A stretch of 64,000 nt of DNA from contig JACRDG010000058.1 of the NCBI GenBank assembly GCA_016218715.1, positions 1 to 64,000 of the forward strand, in the 5' to 3' direction. Positions 7,884 to 15,902 of the stretch are shown in pieces (position 1 is the stretch's first letter; each line of letters starts with the position of its first letter). Under the pieces are notes generated by a model that searched no databases, was not told the DNA's origin, and worked only from the letters and a program-made list of their open reading frames with translations. The position numbers and the translations under genes are program-made. This stretch comes from Desulfomonile tiedjei. GTDB taxonomy: Bacteria; Desulfobacterota; Desulfomonilia; Desulfomonilales; Desulfomonilaceae.

Positions 7884-8846
7884 GTGGGAGAGCCTGTGAC
7901 TGAACCGAAACGAAAACTGTCGGCAAAACAACTTGTTGCGGACATCAGTGCCGGAATGACCGACCGGGAATTGGCGAGAAAGTATGAGCTGACGAGCCAC
8001 CAACTGGAAAGCGTGTTCCAGAAGCTTGCAAAGGCAGGGCTCTTGGACGGCACGAGGCTCGACGACCGATCCGCTTCCGCAAAGAGCAGACCGGTCCCCG
8101 CTCCCTCGACGCTCCCACCGCAGACAGATGTAGTTCAACCGAAAGCCCCGGCGCACCTGGCTATCTCCAGCGCCGCGGCGGAATCGTTTCTTCTCAATGC
8201 CGCAAGTGGGATCAAAGGCGAGTGGAGGGCGTGCTTGTCTGGGGACAGTCTCAAACTCGAGTCCCCGGATGGCAGCCATTCCGTGGAGATACAGGCCGCT
8301 GAGGCCGACGAGAAACTCCAGTTGTGGGAATCGTCGCTATTTCCTCCATTCCTCGTATTGCTGAAGCCCAAACGGACGGCCTTCAAGCTGGACCCGGACC
8401 TGTTGAGCCGCTTCAAGGAGTGGTTCGGACCTCCAACAGCCGCAAGGCTTCGGCAGGTTCTGAAGCCAAGGTTCTCTTTTTGCATTGCAATCGGGATTCT
8501 CTATCTCGTGACATCCATGCCTTTGCCAGGTGATTCCCAGGTTGGGATCGATCCGCTCCCGTTTGACCCTGTATCAGCCTTTCTCGGCGTCTCTCTCCTG
8601 GTACTCGCGCTCCTTGCGAAATTCCGACCGAGCAGAACGCTGCTCCTTCTCGACGCAGTGTGGTTTCTGCTGTTGACCGTCAACCTCGGCATCGGCATCT
8701 ACCAGGGGAACAGCCCGTGGTGGCTGATTCTGGGTGCGGTTCTCCTCTGGACGGCCTATGAAGCACTTCGGGATTACCAGCGGTTGAAACTCGACGATTC
8801 CGTTTCGGCTCGTGGCAAGGTTGCGAAGCCGATAGCTCCACAATGA
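7884..8846 (+). CDS. Membrane protein with N-terminal HTH-like segment
   Basis: The protein is about 320 residues. Residues 10-55 (SAKQLVADISAGMTDRELAR, then KYELTSHQLESVFQKL) form a short helix-turn-helix-like module that I recall from other Desulfobacterota proteins. A linker rich in alanine and proline follows, then a region of about 80 residues of unknown fold, and four hydrophobic segments between about 195 and 300 (FCIAIGILYLVTSM; FLGVSLLVLALL; LLLDAVWFLLLTVNL; WWLILGAVLLWTAYEAL). GTG at 7884 or 7896 could start it. Function unknown; a membrane-anchored sensor is one option. Confidence 0.6.
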   Translation: MGEPVTEPKRKLSAKQLVADISAGMTDRELARKYELTSHQLESVFQKLAKAGLLDGTRLDDRSASAKSRPVPAPSTLPPQTDVVQPKAPAHLAISSAAAESFLLNAASGIKGEWRACLSGDSLKLESPDGSHSVEIQAAEADEKLQLWESSLFPPFLVLLKPKRTAFKLDPDLLSRFKEWFGPPTAARLRQVLKPRFSFCIAIGILYLVTSMPLPGDSQVGIDPLPFDPVSAFLGVSLLVLALLAKFRPSRTLLLLDAVWFLLLTVNLGIGIYQGNSPWWLILGAVLLWTAYEALRDYQRLKLDDSVSARGKVAKPIAPQ

Positions 8847-8982
8847 AACGGCATTCGATTTCTGTATTTGCGGGGATTGCAGGAGACACCATTCTTATCT
8901 TGCCGAGGCGCTCCGCGAACAGTTCGGACCTGGTTTTCGGCGAGGCATCGACCCCCCCGAGGCGGCCCGAAGCTCCTTCGTG

Positions 8983-9612
8983 TCATGTGACGCAAGGTTT
9001 CGCAGGCTTGGCAAATTTCCCCGAGTATCCTTCAATGATCTCCTGCCTTCGGAAGCAGCCTATCGTATGATCGTTCACCATTCCCGTCGCCTGCATATGC
9101 GCATAACACACCGTCGATCCGACGAATTTGAAGCCTCGTTGACGCAGGTCTTTGCTCAGCGCATCGGACTCGCGACTGGTAGCTGGATAATCCTCCAGCC
9201 GCCTGAGTTCGTTCACAATGGGCTTCCCATCAACAAATCGCCAGATGTAGGTGTCAAAACTCCCGAATTCGTGCTGGATTTCTATGAATCGTTGTGCGTT
9301 GTTGATTGCCGCGAGTATCTTGGCCCTGTTTCGGATAATTCCCGGATTTGCGAGAAGCTCCTGCACCTTGCGCTCGTCATATCCGGCGACCCTTTCGGGG
9401 ATGAAGCGATCGAAGGCGATGCGATAATTCTCCCGTTTTCGCAGCACAATATACCAGCTCAGCCCGGCCTGCGCCCCTTCCAGGATCAGGTACTCGAATA
9501 TGACCCGGTCGTCGTGGACAGGGACGCCCCACTCCTTATCGTGATAGGCGACGTAATCCGGCTTGGTGAGATCTACCCAAGGGCATCGGCCTATCGTTGG
9601 TTCTTGCTGCAT
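8983..9612 (-). CDS. tag: DNA-3-methyladenine glycosylase I
   Basis: The 209-residue enzyme removes 3-methyladenine from alkylated DNA, starting base-excision repair. It shows family landmarks: RCPW near the N-terminus with YHDKEWGVPVHDD, FEYLILEGAQAGLSW, and the zinc-ligand pattern NDHTIGC near the C-terminus. The N-terminal Cys and the His of YHDKEWG would complete the site. A CGGAG motif precedes the ATG. A hypothetical gene lies 43 bp upstream on the same strand. Confidence 0.9.
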   Translation of the reverse strand: MQQEPTIGRCPWVDLTKPDYVAYHDKEWGVPVHDDRVIFEYLILEGAQAGLSWYIVLRKRENYRIAFDRFIPERVAGYDERKVQELLANPGIIRNRAKILAAINNAQRFIEIQHEFGSFDTYIWRFVDGKPIVNELRRLEDYPATSRESDALSKDLRQRGFKFVGSTVCYAHMQATGMVNDHTIGCFRRQEIIEGYSGKFAKPAKPCVT

Positions 9613-9654
9613 GCCGGCTCCGGGAAAGGTGTTCGGTCATCCGTTCCAAGCAAG

Positions 9655-10188
9655 CTAGGAGTCTTGTTTCTTTGCGTGGTATCGTTCAACGAAGGCGCTG
9701 ACAAATTCAGCCAGTGCTTGCCCTGCCTCGACAGCTTTGAGATGGTATTCAAGCATTTGCTCTTGATCTCCAGCCTCGCCGGCCTGTCTTTTCAAGTCGT
9801 TCCACTTGTCCTCTTCACGCCCCAGGCGGTAGTGCTCGTCCGATGGGATTCCCAACTCGTATTCGAACTTCCAGATATGCCAGTCGGTCTTGGTTGTCAC
9901 CCACTGCGGCGGCTCAACATAGCGCATGCCACGATTCTGCAATTCCCGAACCAGTTCATCGAATTCTTCTTTCGCGATCGTGAACGGTTCCCACACGCAT
10001 CCTCCGCTCATTCCTGCATCATCCTCCCCGGTGCTGAATTCTTCGTTCATGACCGACAGAGGTGGGATGAGGTTGAACGCCAGAAAATAGGGGATCTCCT
10101 CAACAAAGTCGGCAAGCGGCTTGGTCACGGGATTCGATGGGTCACGTGGCCCCACCGGTGGAAGGTATCGGTAAGTAATCTTCTTCAT
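9655..10188 (-). CDS. Hypothetical protein
   Basis: The soluble protein of about 177 residues has no signal peptide or membrane segment. It opens MKKITYRYLPPVGPRDPSNP; an ATG three codons upstream is the alternative. The centre carries EFDELVRELQNRGMRYVEPP and TKTDWHIWKFEYELGIPSD, and the C-terminal half is helical and charged. I do not recognise a family. It lies 43 bp upstream of tag on the same strand, so co-transcription is possible. Confidence 0.6.
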   Translation of the reverse strand: MKKITYRYLPPVGPRDPSNPVTKPLADFVEEIPYFLAFNLIPPLSVMNEEFSTGEDDAGMSGGCVWEPFTIAKEEFDELVRELQNRGMRYVEPPQWVTTKTDWHIWKFEYELGIPSDEHYRLGREEDKWNDLKRQAGEAGDQEQMLEYHLKAVEAGQALAEFVSAFVERYHAKKQDS

Positions 10189-10231
10189 CGCTGGCACGTC
10201 GGATCGCGGGGAGCCCAGGCCCTATCTCCGC

Positions 10232-10311
10232 GAATTCTGGGGACCCCATTCCTCATCTCGGCTAACCCGCGAGCGATGCGGTTCACTTCGTTCACCACAT
10301 CCTACGCAGGC
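10232..10311. repeat. REP-like element plus hairpin repeat
   Basis: GAATTCTGGGGACCCCATTC (10232-10251) belongs to the AATTCYGGGGACACC set. It is followed by a hairpin whose minus strand reads GATGTGGTGAACGAAGTGAA then CCGCATC (10279-10307). A related hairpin occurs in the copies near 11085-11240 and 11997-12160. The left edge of the FMN-reductase-like gene, including its stop at 10302-10304, lies within the repeat. Confidence 0.5.
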
Positions 10312-11027
10312 TGAGCAGCCTGAAGATAGGCCGCTTCAATGCGTTTTGCGTCGTAGGGACGTATCTCTCCACTCCTGACGGCTCCGGCCAGTTTCGCTCC
10401 GAGATCGAACGCTTGCTGAAACTGGTTTTCAGTCAGTTGTCTGAAGAAATGGGCCTTGCTCCATTCTTCGTCACTGAGACCCTTTGTGAAAAAGGCGCCT
10501 GCATACAAGTCTCCGACAAGCTCACCGTTCAAGGCCACCGAGGCCCACTCGGTTAAGAAAGGGGTCCCCATGTCACAGTACTGCCGCAACTCGGTGGGAA
10601 TAAGGCCAGCGCTGAGTATGACGACGAACCCCCTCGCTTTCCCGGTCAGGCGCGGTTCAGGCACACCTTTGAGACCCAGCAACTCACCCGTAGGGCGCAG
10701 CAGGGTCCAGGAAGCTCTCTCCAAAAAACTGACCATGAGGCCGGTAACAAAGCCGCTATGAACCGGAGAGGCCAAGATGATGCCGTCAGCGTCACGGATT
10801 TTCTCAAGAATCGGACGCACGTCGTCCTCGATCGGGCAAGGAGCGATCTCCGACTCCAAGTCCTGGTAGCAGGTCAGGCAATTTCTGCAGAATTCTATGG
10901 TATGCTCTTTGAGAACCACCATCTCGGTATGGGCACCTGCAGAAGCTGCCCCTTCCAGTGCCTTCGCTGCGAGGCGCGTCGTGGTCTCGCCCGGCCTGTA
11001 CGTCCCGTTCAACGCGATAATCTTCAT
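10302..11027 (-). CDS. Flavodoxin-like / NADPH-dependent FMN reductase
   Basis: The 241-residue protein opens MKIIALNGTYRPGETTTRLA, a phosphate-loop pattern of the flavodoxin-fold FMN reductases, and continues with FCRNCLTCYQDLESEIAPCP and DADGIILASPVHSGFVTGLM. The CxxC plus a third Cys suits an iron-sulfur flavoprotein, though the usual spacing is not exact. GGAGG lies just before the chosen ATG. Likely role: flavin-dependent electron transfer or reduction of a small molecule in the cytoplasm. Its last codons lie in a dispersed hairpin repeat. Confidence 0.8.
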   Translation of the reverse strand: MKIIALNGTYRPGETTTRLAAKALEGAASAGAHTEMVVLKEHTIEFCRNCLTCYQDLESEIAPCPIEDDVRPILEKIRDADGIILASPVHSGFVTGLMVSFLERASWTLLRPTGELLGLKGVPEPRLTGKARGFVVILSAGLIPTELRQYCDMGTPFLTEWASVALNGELVGDLYAGAFFTKGLSDEEWSKAHFFRQLTENQFQQAFDLGAKLAGAVRSGEIRPYDAKRIEAAYLQAAQPA

Positions 11028-11084
11028 GATTGCTCCTCCCATGGCTCGATCGGGGGAAACCATATGTATCTGCCCGAAGGCGGC

Positions 11085-11240
11085 GTAGGATGCGATAACC
11101 GCCGGGAATCACATCGATCCAGTCATTCTCTCAAGAAACAGGCGCGGCCAAATATCCGGCCACAGAGGAATTCGGCCATCAAGGAACCGGTCTGGGACGG
11201 TTCTTTTCGCGCGAGCGATGCCGTTGCCGTAGCATCATCA
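11085..11240. repeat. Dispersed repeat of about 155 bp, copy 1
   Basis: It starts GTAGGATGCGATAACCGCCG and shares long blocks with 11997-12160, including AAGGAACCGGTCTGGGACGG against AAGGAACCGGCCCGGGACCG, then CGAGCGATGC against AGAGCGATGC. It sits between the starts and stops of two minus-strand genes. Confidence 0.55.
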
Positions 11241-11253
11241 CACCCCGCGCTGG

Positions 11254-11868
11254 CTACCATCGTTCATTTGCCGGATTATCATCGTTGTAATAATAATCCC
11301 AGAGGAACCCGCTCGTCCGTTGCAGTGAATCCAGGAGGTCCCCTGTTGGTACGGCCTCCCCGTACGCGATGCGGTCGATAATGATGCGGAACCTTCCCAA
11401 TGCAGCGGCATGTTGCCAATCCAGGTCATAGACACGTTGGGAGACTTGACAATTCGGACAAACCCATCTGTGCTCTGATTTCTGCGGATACCAGGCACTC
11501 AGCATGTCAGGCCAGGCTTCCTCACTATAGCCGCACTTCGGGCAGAGCGGCGCTATTGAGCAGGCTCCTCCCAAGAACTCAGGAGCAAGCGTGACTTCGG
11601 CAAAGCTGATGGAGCAGGCGTTGCGGCTGTCGATAATTTCATCCTCTACGAGTTCGCCGTTTACCTGCTTGAGTCTGATAATAGGGTGAGAATCATAGAA
11701 GTGCACGAGTCTGAGAAAATCGGCTCCAGGGCTATAATGCGTCTCATCGTAGAATTCAAACGCTTCCGCCATGAATCCTATCTCACGAAGGCTCGCCAAT
11801 AGAGCCCTGAGGTCCGCGGGAACATCTTCGGCATCAGACGGCACAAGACACAGTTGTTTGATTCCCAT
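11254..11868 (-). CDS. Zinc-ribbon-containing hypothetical protein
   Basis: The product is about 204 residues. The start at 11868 (MGIKQLCLVPSDAEDVPADL) follows GGAAAGAA; the frame extends 36 codons upstream but that part looks non-coding. The middle holds CPKCGYSEEAWPDMLSAW followed by VCPNCQVSQRVYDLDWQHAA, a pair of CxxC motifs forming a probable zinc ribbon. The C-terminus is acidic and aromatic (FLWDYYYNDDNP). No family was recognised. The gene lies between two copies of the 155-bp repeat. Confidence 0.6.
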   Translation of the reverse strand: MGIKQLCLVPSDAEDVPADLRALLASLREIGFMAEAFEFYDETHYSPGADFLRLVHFYDSHPIIRLKQVNGELVEDEIIDSRNACSISFAEVTLAPEFLGGACSIAPLCPKCGYSEEAWPDMLSAWYPQKSEHRWVCPNCQVSQRVYDLDWQHAAALGRFRIIIDRIAYGEAVPTGDLLDSLQRTSGFLWDYYYNDDNPANERW

Positions 11869-11996
11869 AAGAAATTCTTTCCGGCCGAAACTCGGTGGAA
11901 TGCAAAATGGCTCGCCTGTCGTGCATCGTGATCCCCGGGCACCTGCACTATACCACGCAACATGGTGTCCTCTCAACGGACTTTTTCGTGACTTGT

Positions 11997-12160
11997 GTAG
12001 GATGCGGTGACCGCCGGGACCCGCGTCGATCGAGTCATTCTGCTAAGAAACAACTGCCGCCAAGATAGCGGCTACAAAGGCACTCGGAGATCAAGGAACC
12101 GGCCCGGGACCGTTCTTTTCTCGAGAGCGATGCGGTTCATTCATTCGCCCCATCCTGCCC
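11997..12160. repeat. Dispersed repeat of about 160 bp, copy 2
   Basis: It begins GTAGGATGCGGTGACCGCCG and ends GAGCGATGCGGTTCATTCAT then TCGCCCCATCCTGCC, so the two ends are partly inverted. It aligns with copy 1 at 11085-11240 and, at its right end, with 10268-10311. Integrase fragment A begins right after it. Confidence 0.55.
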
Positions 12161-12170
12161 AGGCCCAGTG

Positions 12171-12335
12171 CCACGATGCTGGCGAACCGCGGTCAAGGCC
12201 GTGGGCTTCGATCCGAAACCAACGGCTCACTACCTCCGGCACTGCTGGTTCACGAATGCCGTGCGGAGCAGGGTCTATCCGCACATTGCCGAGGCCATCT
12301 TGGGACACGGCGACAAGAAGAAATCCCTCCAATGC
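12171..12335 (+). pseudogene. Integrase C-terminal fragment A
   Basis: Encodes CWRTAVKAVGFDPKP, HYLRHCWFTNAVRSRVYPHI and EAILGHGDKKKSLQ, closely matching the tyrosine-recombinase gene at 26147-26312. It carries the H-x-x-R and GHG parts of the active site. Homology begins at CACGATGCTGG next to the repeat and stops at about 12335, where the sequence runs into the hicA upstream region. It cannot encode a working integrase. Confidence 0.75.
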
Positions 12336-12383
12336 TATCAGAAAATGATTGCATGGTGGCAGTGTGAGTGTTATCTTTACTTG

Positions 12384-12638
12384 ATGAACAAGGCGCAAAG
12401 CAGGACCCTTGAGGCCATTTTCTCTCAGCCGGTTCCCGCGACTCTGGAATGGCGGCGCATCGAGTCCCTGTTTCGGGCGCTTGGAGCGCAAATCATTGAG
12501 GGCGACGGGTCACGGGTCAGATTCCTGCTGAACGGTGTAATCGCCACATTCCACAGACCCCACCCGGCAAGAGAAGCGAAGCCGTACCAAGTTCGTGATG
12601 CACGAGCTTACTTGGAGAGCGCTGGAGTGAAACCATGA
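12384..12638 (+). CDS. hicA: HicA-type toxin
   Basis: The 84-residue protein opens MNKAQSRTLEAIFSQPVPAT, has the LEWRRIESLFRALGAQI helix and the VRFLLNGVIATFHRPHP beta-hairpin, and ends VRDARAYLESAGV. This is the HicA subfamily with HRPHP in place of the GSH-type motif. HicA toxins are mRNA-binding interferases. The ATG at 12384 is chosen because everything upstream in frame is integrase fragment A. Its stop overlaps the hicB start by 4 bp (ATGA). The pair lies between two integrase fragments. Confidence 0.8.
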   Translation: MNKAQSRTLEAIFSQPVPATLEWRRIESLFRALGAQIIEGDGSRVRFLLNGVIATFHRPHPAREAKPYQVRDARAYLESAGVKP

Positions 12639-12961
12639 GCACAATGACTTACAAAGGATATGCAGCCAGGATTGAGTACAGCGATGAAGACGGTTGCTTC
12701 ATCGGCCACGTTGCCGGAATCAAAGATGTGATCGGTTTTCACGCGCAATCTGTCAAAGAATTGCGTGCTGCCTTTGAAGAGGCAGTAGACGACTATCTGG
12801 CGACATGCGAAAAGTGCGGACGAGCGCCTCAAAAGCACTATTCAGGCAGACTGATGCTCCGAGTGCCTCCTGAGGTTCATGCCCGAGCGGCAATGATGGC
12901 TGAAGCGCATGGAATGAGTCTCAACCAGTGGGCAACCGAGGTCCTTTCTAGAGCATCTTGA
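12635..12961 (+). CDS. hicB: HicB-type antitoxin
   Basis: The 108-residue protein has an N-terminal partial RNase-H-like HicB fold (YKGYAARIEYSDEDGCFIGH, then VAGIKDVIGFHAQSVKELRA) and a C-terminal ribbon-helix-helix DNA-binding part (MLRVPPEVHARAAMMAEAHG, MSLNQWATEVLSRAS). It neutralises HicA and probably represses the operon. Four-base overlap with hicA. The sequence immediately downstream is integrase fragment B. Confidence 0.85.
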   Translation: MSTMTYKGYAARIEYSDEDGCFIGHVAGIKDVIGFHAQSVKELRAAFEEAVDDYLATCEKCGRAPQKHYSGRLMLRVPPEVHARAAMMAEAHGMSLNQWATEVLSRAS

Positions 12962-12987
12962 CAACAACCAATCAGCCAACACGATCC

Positions 12988-13114
12988 GGGAGCACGGGGA
13001 CAAAAAGAAATCGCTCCAGAGCCTTTACCTGACCCTCAGCGATGAAGATCTGATCGAGGCCATTGATATGATGAAATTCGATATAGGCGAGACGGAGATA
13101 CGGGTGAAGAAGTG
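12988..13114 (+). pseudogene. Integrase C-terminal fragment B
   Basis: Starts EHGDKKKSLQSLYLTLSDED and ends DIGETEIRVKK with a stop at 13112-13114. It matches the last 42 residues of the integrase at 25555-26403 almost exactly. The segment GHGDKKKSLQ is present in both fragment A and fragment B, at the two edges of the hicAB insert, but the DNA copies differ at several positions. That argues against a simple target-site duplication. Confidence 0.7.
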
Positions 13115-13335
13115 AGAGCGGGGGATTCCGGGGGCAGGGCATTCATCGTCGCCGCGTGGCATTGTCTTGCCTGGACTATTTCTTCAGTGCTATTCAGGGC
13201 TGGTCATACGCCGAATAAGCCTTTGCCGATTCTTGCCTGTTGCGGTTGTGCGGGATATGATCCACTCAGCCCTGCCACCGGGCTTGTCCCTGAGTATCCG
13301 TAAGTCTCAGGTTATACCATAGAATTGAGGAGGCC

Positions 13336-14640
13336 ATGCCATTGTCGGATGACAAAGTCAAGGATTTCACTCTATTCTACGCTTGGCAAAGCGATCGACC
13401 TAACAGGATTAACCGAGGCTTCATTGAAGAAGCGGCCAAACAAGCTCTGAGGAAGATTTCTCTTCCCCCGGAGGTCTACGCCGCTCCACGTTTAGAGCAA
13501 GACACGAAAGGTGTACCTGGAACTCCGGACATTGCAAACACCATATTGAAGAAGATCCAAGACAGCGACGCTTTTCTTGCAGATGTCACACTCATAAACA
13601 CGGCGCCAGATGGGTTTGACGAGAGTAAGCTGCGACCTACACCTAACCCAAACGTGTTGATCGAACTCGGATACGCTCTGGCATCGCGGGGTTCGGAGCG
13701 GGTGGTTCTTGTCATGAACGAGTATTTTGGTTCTTTTGAAAAACTCCCGTTCGACCTGCGCCACAAGAAGCGGCCAATCGGGTACAACTTGAGTCCGGGC
13801 GCTTCGACCCAAGAAAAAAGAACCGCAAAAGAGCAGCTCCGTAAAGATCTCGAGAAGGCCATAAGCCTTATCGCTGAAAACAACTCGAGGGAAACGCTGA
13901 CACGCCTACCAATAGTGGACGTCGAGTCGGCCGAGGCTGTTCGATCCACCTTTCACGAGAGGCTTCGTAGTGGCAAGTTTGAGGACCTTGACACCTCTGA
14001 CGGAGCCCTCGCAATTGCTGTCATTCCGGGACGGAAACCAAGCAAACGAATTGATGTAGCTTCATTCGAGAAGTTCCTGTGGGAAAGACTGCACCCAATT
14101 TCTGCCGGAGGTTGGGACCGTCGGAGGGGTTCACGGTATTTCGGCACCTTGGCGAAAGACCCATCAACAGGCACACCGCTTGATGTGACTGAATTCACCG
14201 ACGAGAAAGTCCTCCTGGCCGCGAATCGATGGCTCGTGCGCGAACATGGCCTGACTGACAAGTTACGTGGTAGATTTGGCGAGGGAACATGGGGGATCTA
14301 CCCGGCCAGAATAGAGAGAATCGCTATCGAAGCGCTTACCAAATATCTTTCGATGTTGCGGGACGTGCCGGTCCGCTGGCCTTGGTTAATCAGCGTGGCC
14401 CTTCTGGACTTAGGTCCCACTGCGGCTTGGTCAACTGACATCCGGCATTACAGTTCAGGAGATGTCGTATTTCGTGACAGGGATATTGTGCCTGACTTCA
14501 TCGAAGTTGGTGAGGAGGACGAGTTTTCGGACAAGAATCAAGTGGCTCGCCTCCTTCGTCCAGCGTTGAACTTCATGTGGAGAGCATTCGGTTACCAGGG
14601 CAGTCCATATTTCGACAGGGATGGAGACTGGCACGGATGA
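13336..14640 (+). CDS. TIR-like domain protein, candidate defence effector
   Basis: 434 residues, soluble. Residues 10-150 resemble TIR/nucleoside-deoxyribosyltransferase-like folds: FTLFYAWQSDRPNRINRGFI, then GTPDIANTILKKIQDSDAFL, ADVTLI and NPNVLIELGYALASRG (the N-V-x-x-E-L-G-Y-A helix with the candidate catalytic Glu), then LPFDLRHKKRP. A helical linker follows, and residues 215-434 form a domain I cannot place. Known TIR effectors cleave NAD+ during anti-phage defence; that is an inference here. The gene lies alone, between integrase fragments B and C. Confidence 0.6.
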   Translation: MPLSDDKVKDFTLFYAWQSDRPNRINRGFIEEAAKQALRKISLPPEVYAAPRLEQDTKGVPGTPDIANTILKKIQDSDAFLADVTLINTAPDGFDESKLRPTPNPNVLIELGYALASRGSERVVLVMNEYFGSFEKLPFDLRHKKRPIGYNLSPGASTQEKRTAKEQLRKDLEKAISLIAENNSRETLTRLPIVDVESAEAVRSTFHERLRSGKFEDLDTSDGALAIAVIPGRKPSKRIDVASFEKFLWERLHPISAGGWDRRRGSRYFGTLAKDPSTGTPLDVTEFTDEKVLLAANRWLVREHGLTDKLRGRFGEGTWGIYPARIERIAIEALTKYLSMLRDVPVRWPWLISVALLDLGPTAAWSTDIRHYSSGDVVFRDRDIVPDFIEVGEEDEFSDKNQVARLLRPALNFMWRAFGYQGSPYFDRDGDWHG

Positions 14641-14650
14641 AATGGCCCCG

Positions 14651-14862
14651 CACCAACGGTCCACGATCTCCGGAACTGCTGGTCCATGAATGCCGTGCGA
14701 AGCAGGGTCTATCCGCACATTGCCGACGCCATCTTGGGACAGGGAGACAAGAAGAAGTCCCTGCAGAATCTTTTCCTGACCCTCAGCGACGACCATCTGA
14801 TCCGCGCCGTCGAAATGATGAAGTTCCATATACGGGAGACTGAGATTTTGGTAAGCAAGTGA
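14651..14862 (+). pseudogene. Integrase C-terminal fragment C
   Basis: Read in frame this gives PTVHDLRNCWSMNAVRSR, VYPHIADAILGQGDKKKSLQ, NLFLTLSDDHLIRAVEMM and ends with TEILVSK and a stop. It is a third, more diverged copy of the integrase 3' end: the catalytic arginine of H-x-x-R is kept, the following His is Asn, and GHG is GQG. It starts within 15 bp of the TIR-like gene stop. Confidence 0.7.
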
Positions 14863-14970
14863 AACGCAGCAGGAAAGCGAGTGCTTCAAACAGTAAATTG
14901 ATTGAGGTCTACCCAGAAATCTTCGGTGATAATTCCCAGTCCAAAGTTCATTGACATAGATATGAAAATG

Positions 14971-15702
14971 TTACTTCAGATGTGTATCCGCGTACTCTTC
15001 CAATTTATTTATGATTTGAAAATAATCGAACAATTGCACGTCCACGTCTTTTAAATTGTGCGTCGCCGGACGAAACATGCGCAATCCTTCTCCAATGAAG
15101 TAAGCGTTACAAAAAACAAAATAAGAAGAATCGAGCAATTGATTCAGTAGCCTTATAAAACTGGTGTCGAGATAGATGGAAAACACCAGTATTCTCTGAA
15201 TTTCCAACTCTGACTGGATCTTGAGATGACCTAACATTTCAACAACCGTGGCTTGGCGGGAAAGATCAGTAACCAACCTAACGACCGTCTCAGACCAGGG
15301 ATTCACTACTTTACAAAGACGTTTCACATCTTCCCTGGTCACCAACCTCCTGTCAAAAGCAGATTCAGAAGAATGTCTATTGAGCCATCCAAGAGTCTCA
15401 TCGGCGTGATTGATAATTTTTCGCGTCCGAGGGCCGATCGATTCGCCGATATTTCGTTGATTTTGTCTCCTCGGGAGAGCAACGGCCAAGAGATAAATGA
15501 TGACGCCTGTCACATACGACACGCTCAAGCGAGAGAGAGCGTCAAGAAATCTGCTCGATGCATCTTCAGACGGTTCTCGCAAAATAATGTAGGTGAGAAC
15601 TGCAATCGCAAGAGACAAGAGAACTATCATCCACCAATTCATGGAGAGTCTGCTGAGCATCGTTTGGAGCATTCGAGACAGCTTCTGGCCTACGGCAGTC
15701 AT
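14971..15702 (-). CDS. Membrane protein with two N-terminal TM segments, unknown
   Basis: 243 residues. Two hydrophobic helices lie near the N-terminus (NWWMIVLLSLAIAVLTYIIL and VSYVTGVIIYLLAVAL), followed by a basic stretch and a soluble C-terminal region of about 160 residues (DRRLVTREDVKRLCKVVNPW; LVTDLSRQATVVEMLGHLKI). Codon use here is more AT-rich than in the core genes, hinting at transfer. No family was recognised. It converges on the integrase fragment C region and may be cargo of the island. Confidence 0.5.
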   Translation of the reverse strand: MTAVGQKLSRMLQTMLSRLSMNWWMIVLLSLAIAVLTYIILREPSEDASSRFLDALSRLSVSYVTGVIIYLLAVALPRRQNQRNIGESIGPRTRKIINHADETLGWLNRHSSESAFDRRLVTREDVKRLCKVVNPWSETVVRLVTDLSRQATVVEMLGHLKIQSELEIQRILVFSIYLDTSFIRLLNQLLDSSYFVFCNAYFIGEGLRMFRPATHNLKDVDVQLFDYFQIINKLEEYADTHLK

Positions 15703-15732
15703 AACAACCTTACACTCTGGTCCCTTTCCTCT

Positions 15733-15752
15733 GGGGGCCCATTGGGGGCCCC
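15733..15752. repeat. GGGGGCCC palindromic element near tRNA fragment 1
   Basis: GGGGGCCCATTGGGGGCCCC, about 70-90 bp from the tRNA-Glu fragment at 15822. A closely similar element (27923-27940) occupies the same relative position next to the intact tRNA-Glu. CCCAATGGG-plus-CCCC sequences also occur near 22823 and 24511. Confidence 0.5.
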
Positions 15753-15770
15753 TGAACTCTGATCAACGAA

Positions 15771-15804
15771 AACAGGGAAGCCGGCTCATCCGAACTTCCC
15801 TGTT
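15771..15804 (-). terminator. Hairpin beside tRNA-Glu fragment 1
   Basis: AACAGGGAAG (15771-15780) and CTTCCCTGTT (15795-15804) form a 10-bp stem, with TTTTCG following on the minus strand. It sits where the intact tRNA-Glu has its own hairpin (27964-27993), so this flank may be a relic of the tRNA 3' region. Confidence 0.5.
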
Positions 15805-15821
15805 ATTTCATTGTCTTAAGT

Positions 15822-15859
15822 TGGCGTCCCCAAGGGGATTCGAACCCCTGTCGCCGGCG
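15822..15859 (-). repeat. tRNA-Glu 3'-end fragment 1 (att-like)
   Basis: Identical over 38 bp to the CCA end, acceptor strand and T-arm of the intact tRNA-Glu at 28004-28081 (plus-strand start TGGCGTCCCCAAGGGGATTC). Homology ends before the anticodon. Direct orientation. Such fragments arise when elements integrate at tRNA 3' ends. Confidence 0.75.
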
Positions 15860-15902
15860 CGAACATTGGATACTGGCTGTATCAGCAATCATCTGCCCGT
15901 AT

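Noticed and set aside
12300-13020. hicAB as a simple transposition with target-site duplication in the integrase
   Set aside because: The repeated integrase segment differs at several positions between the two edges, which a fresh duplication would not.
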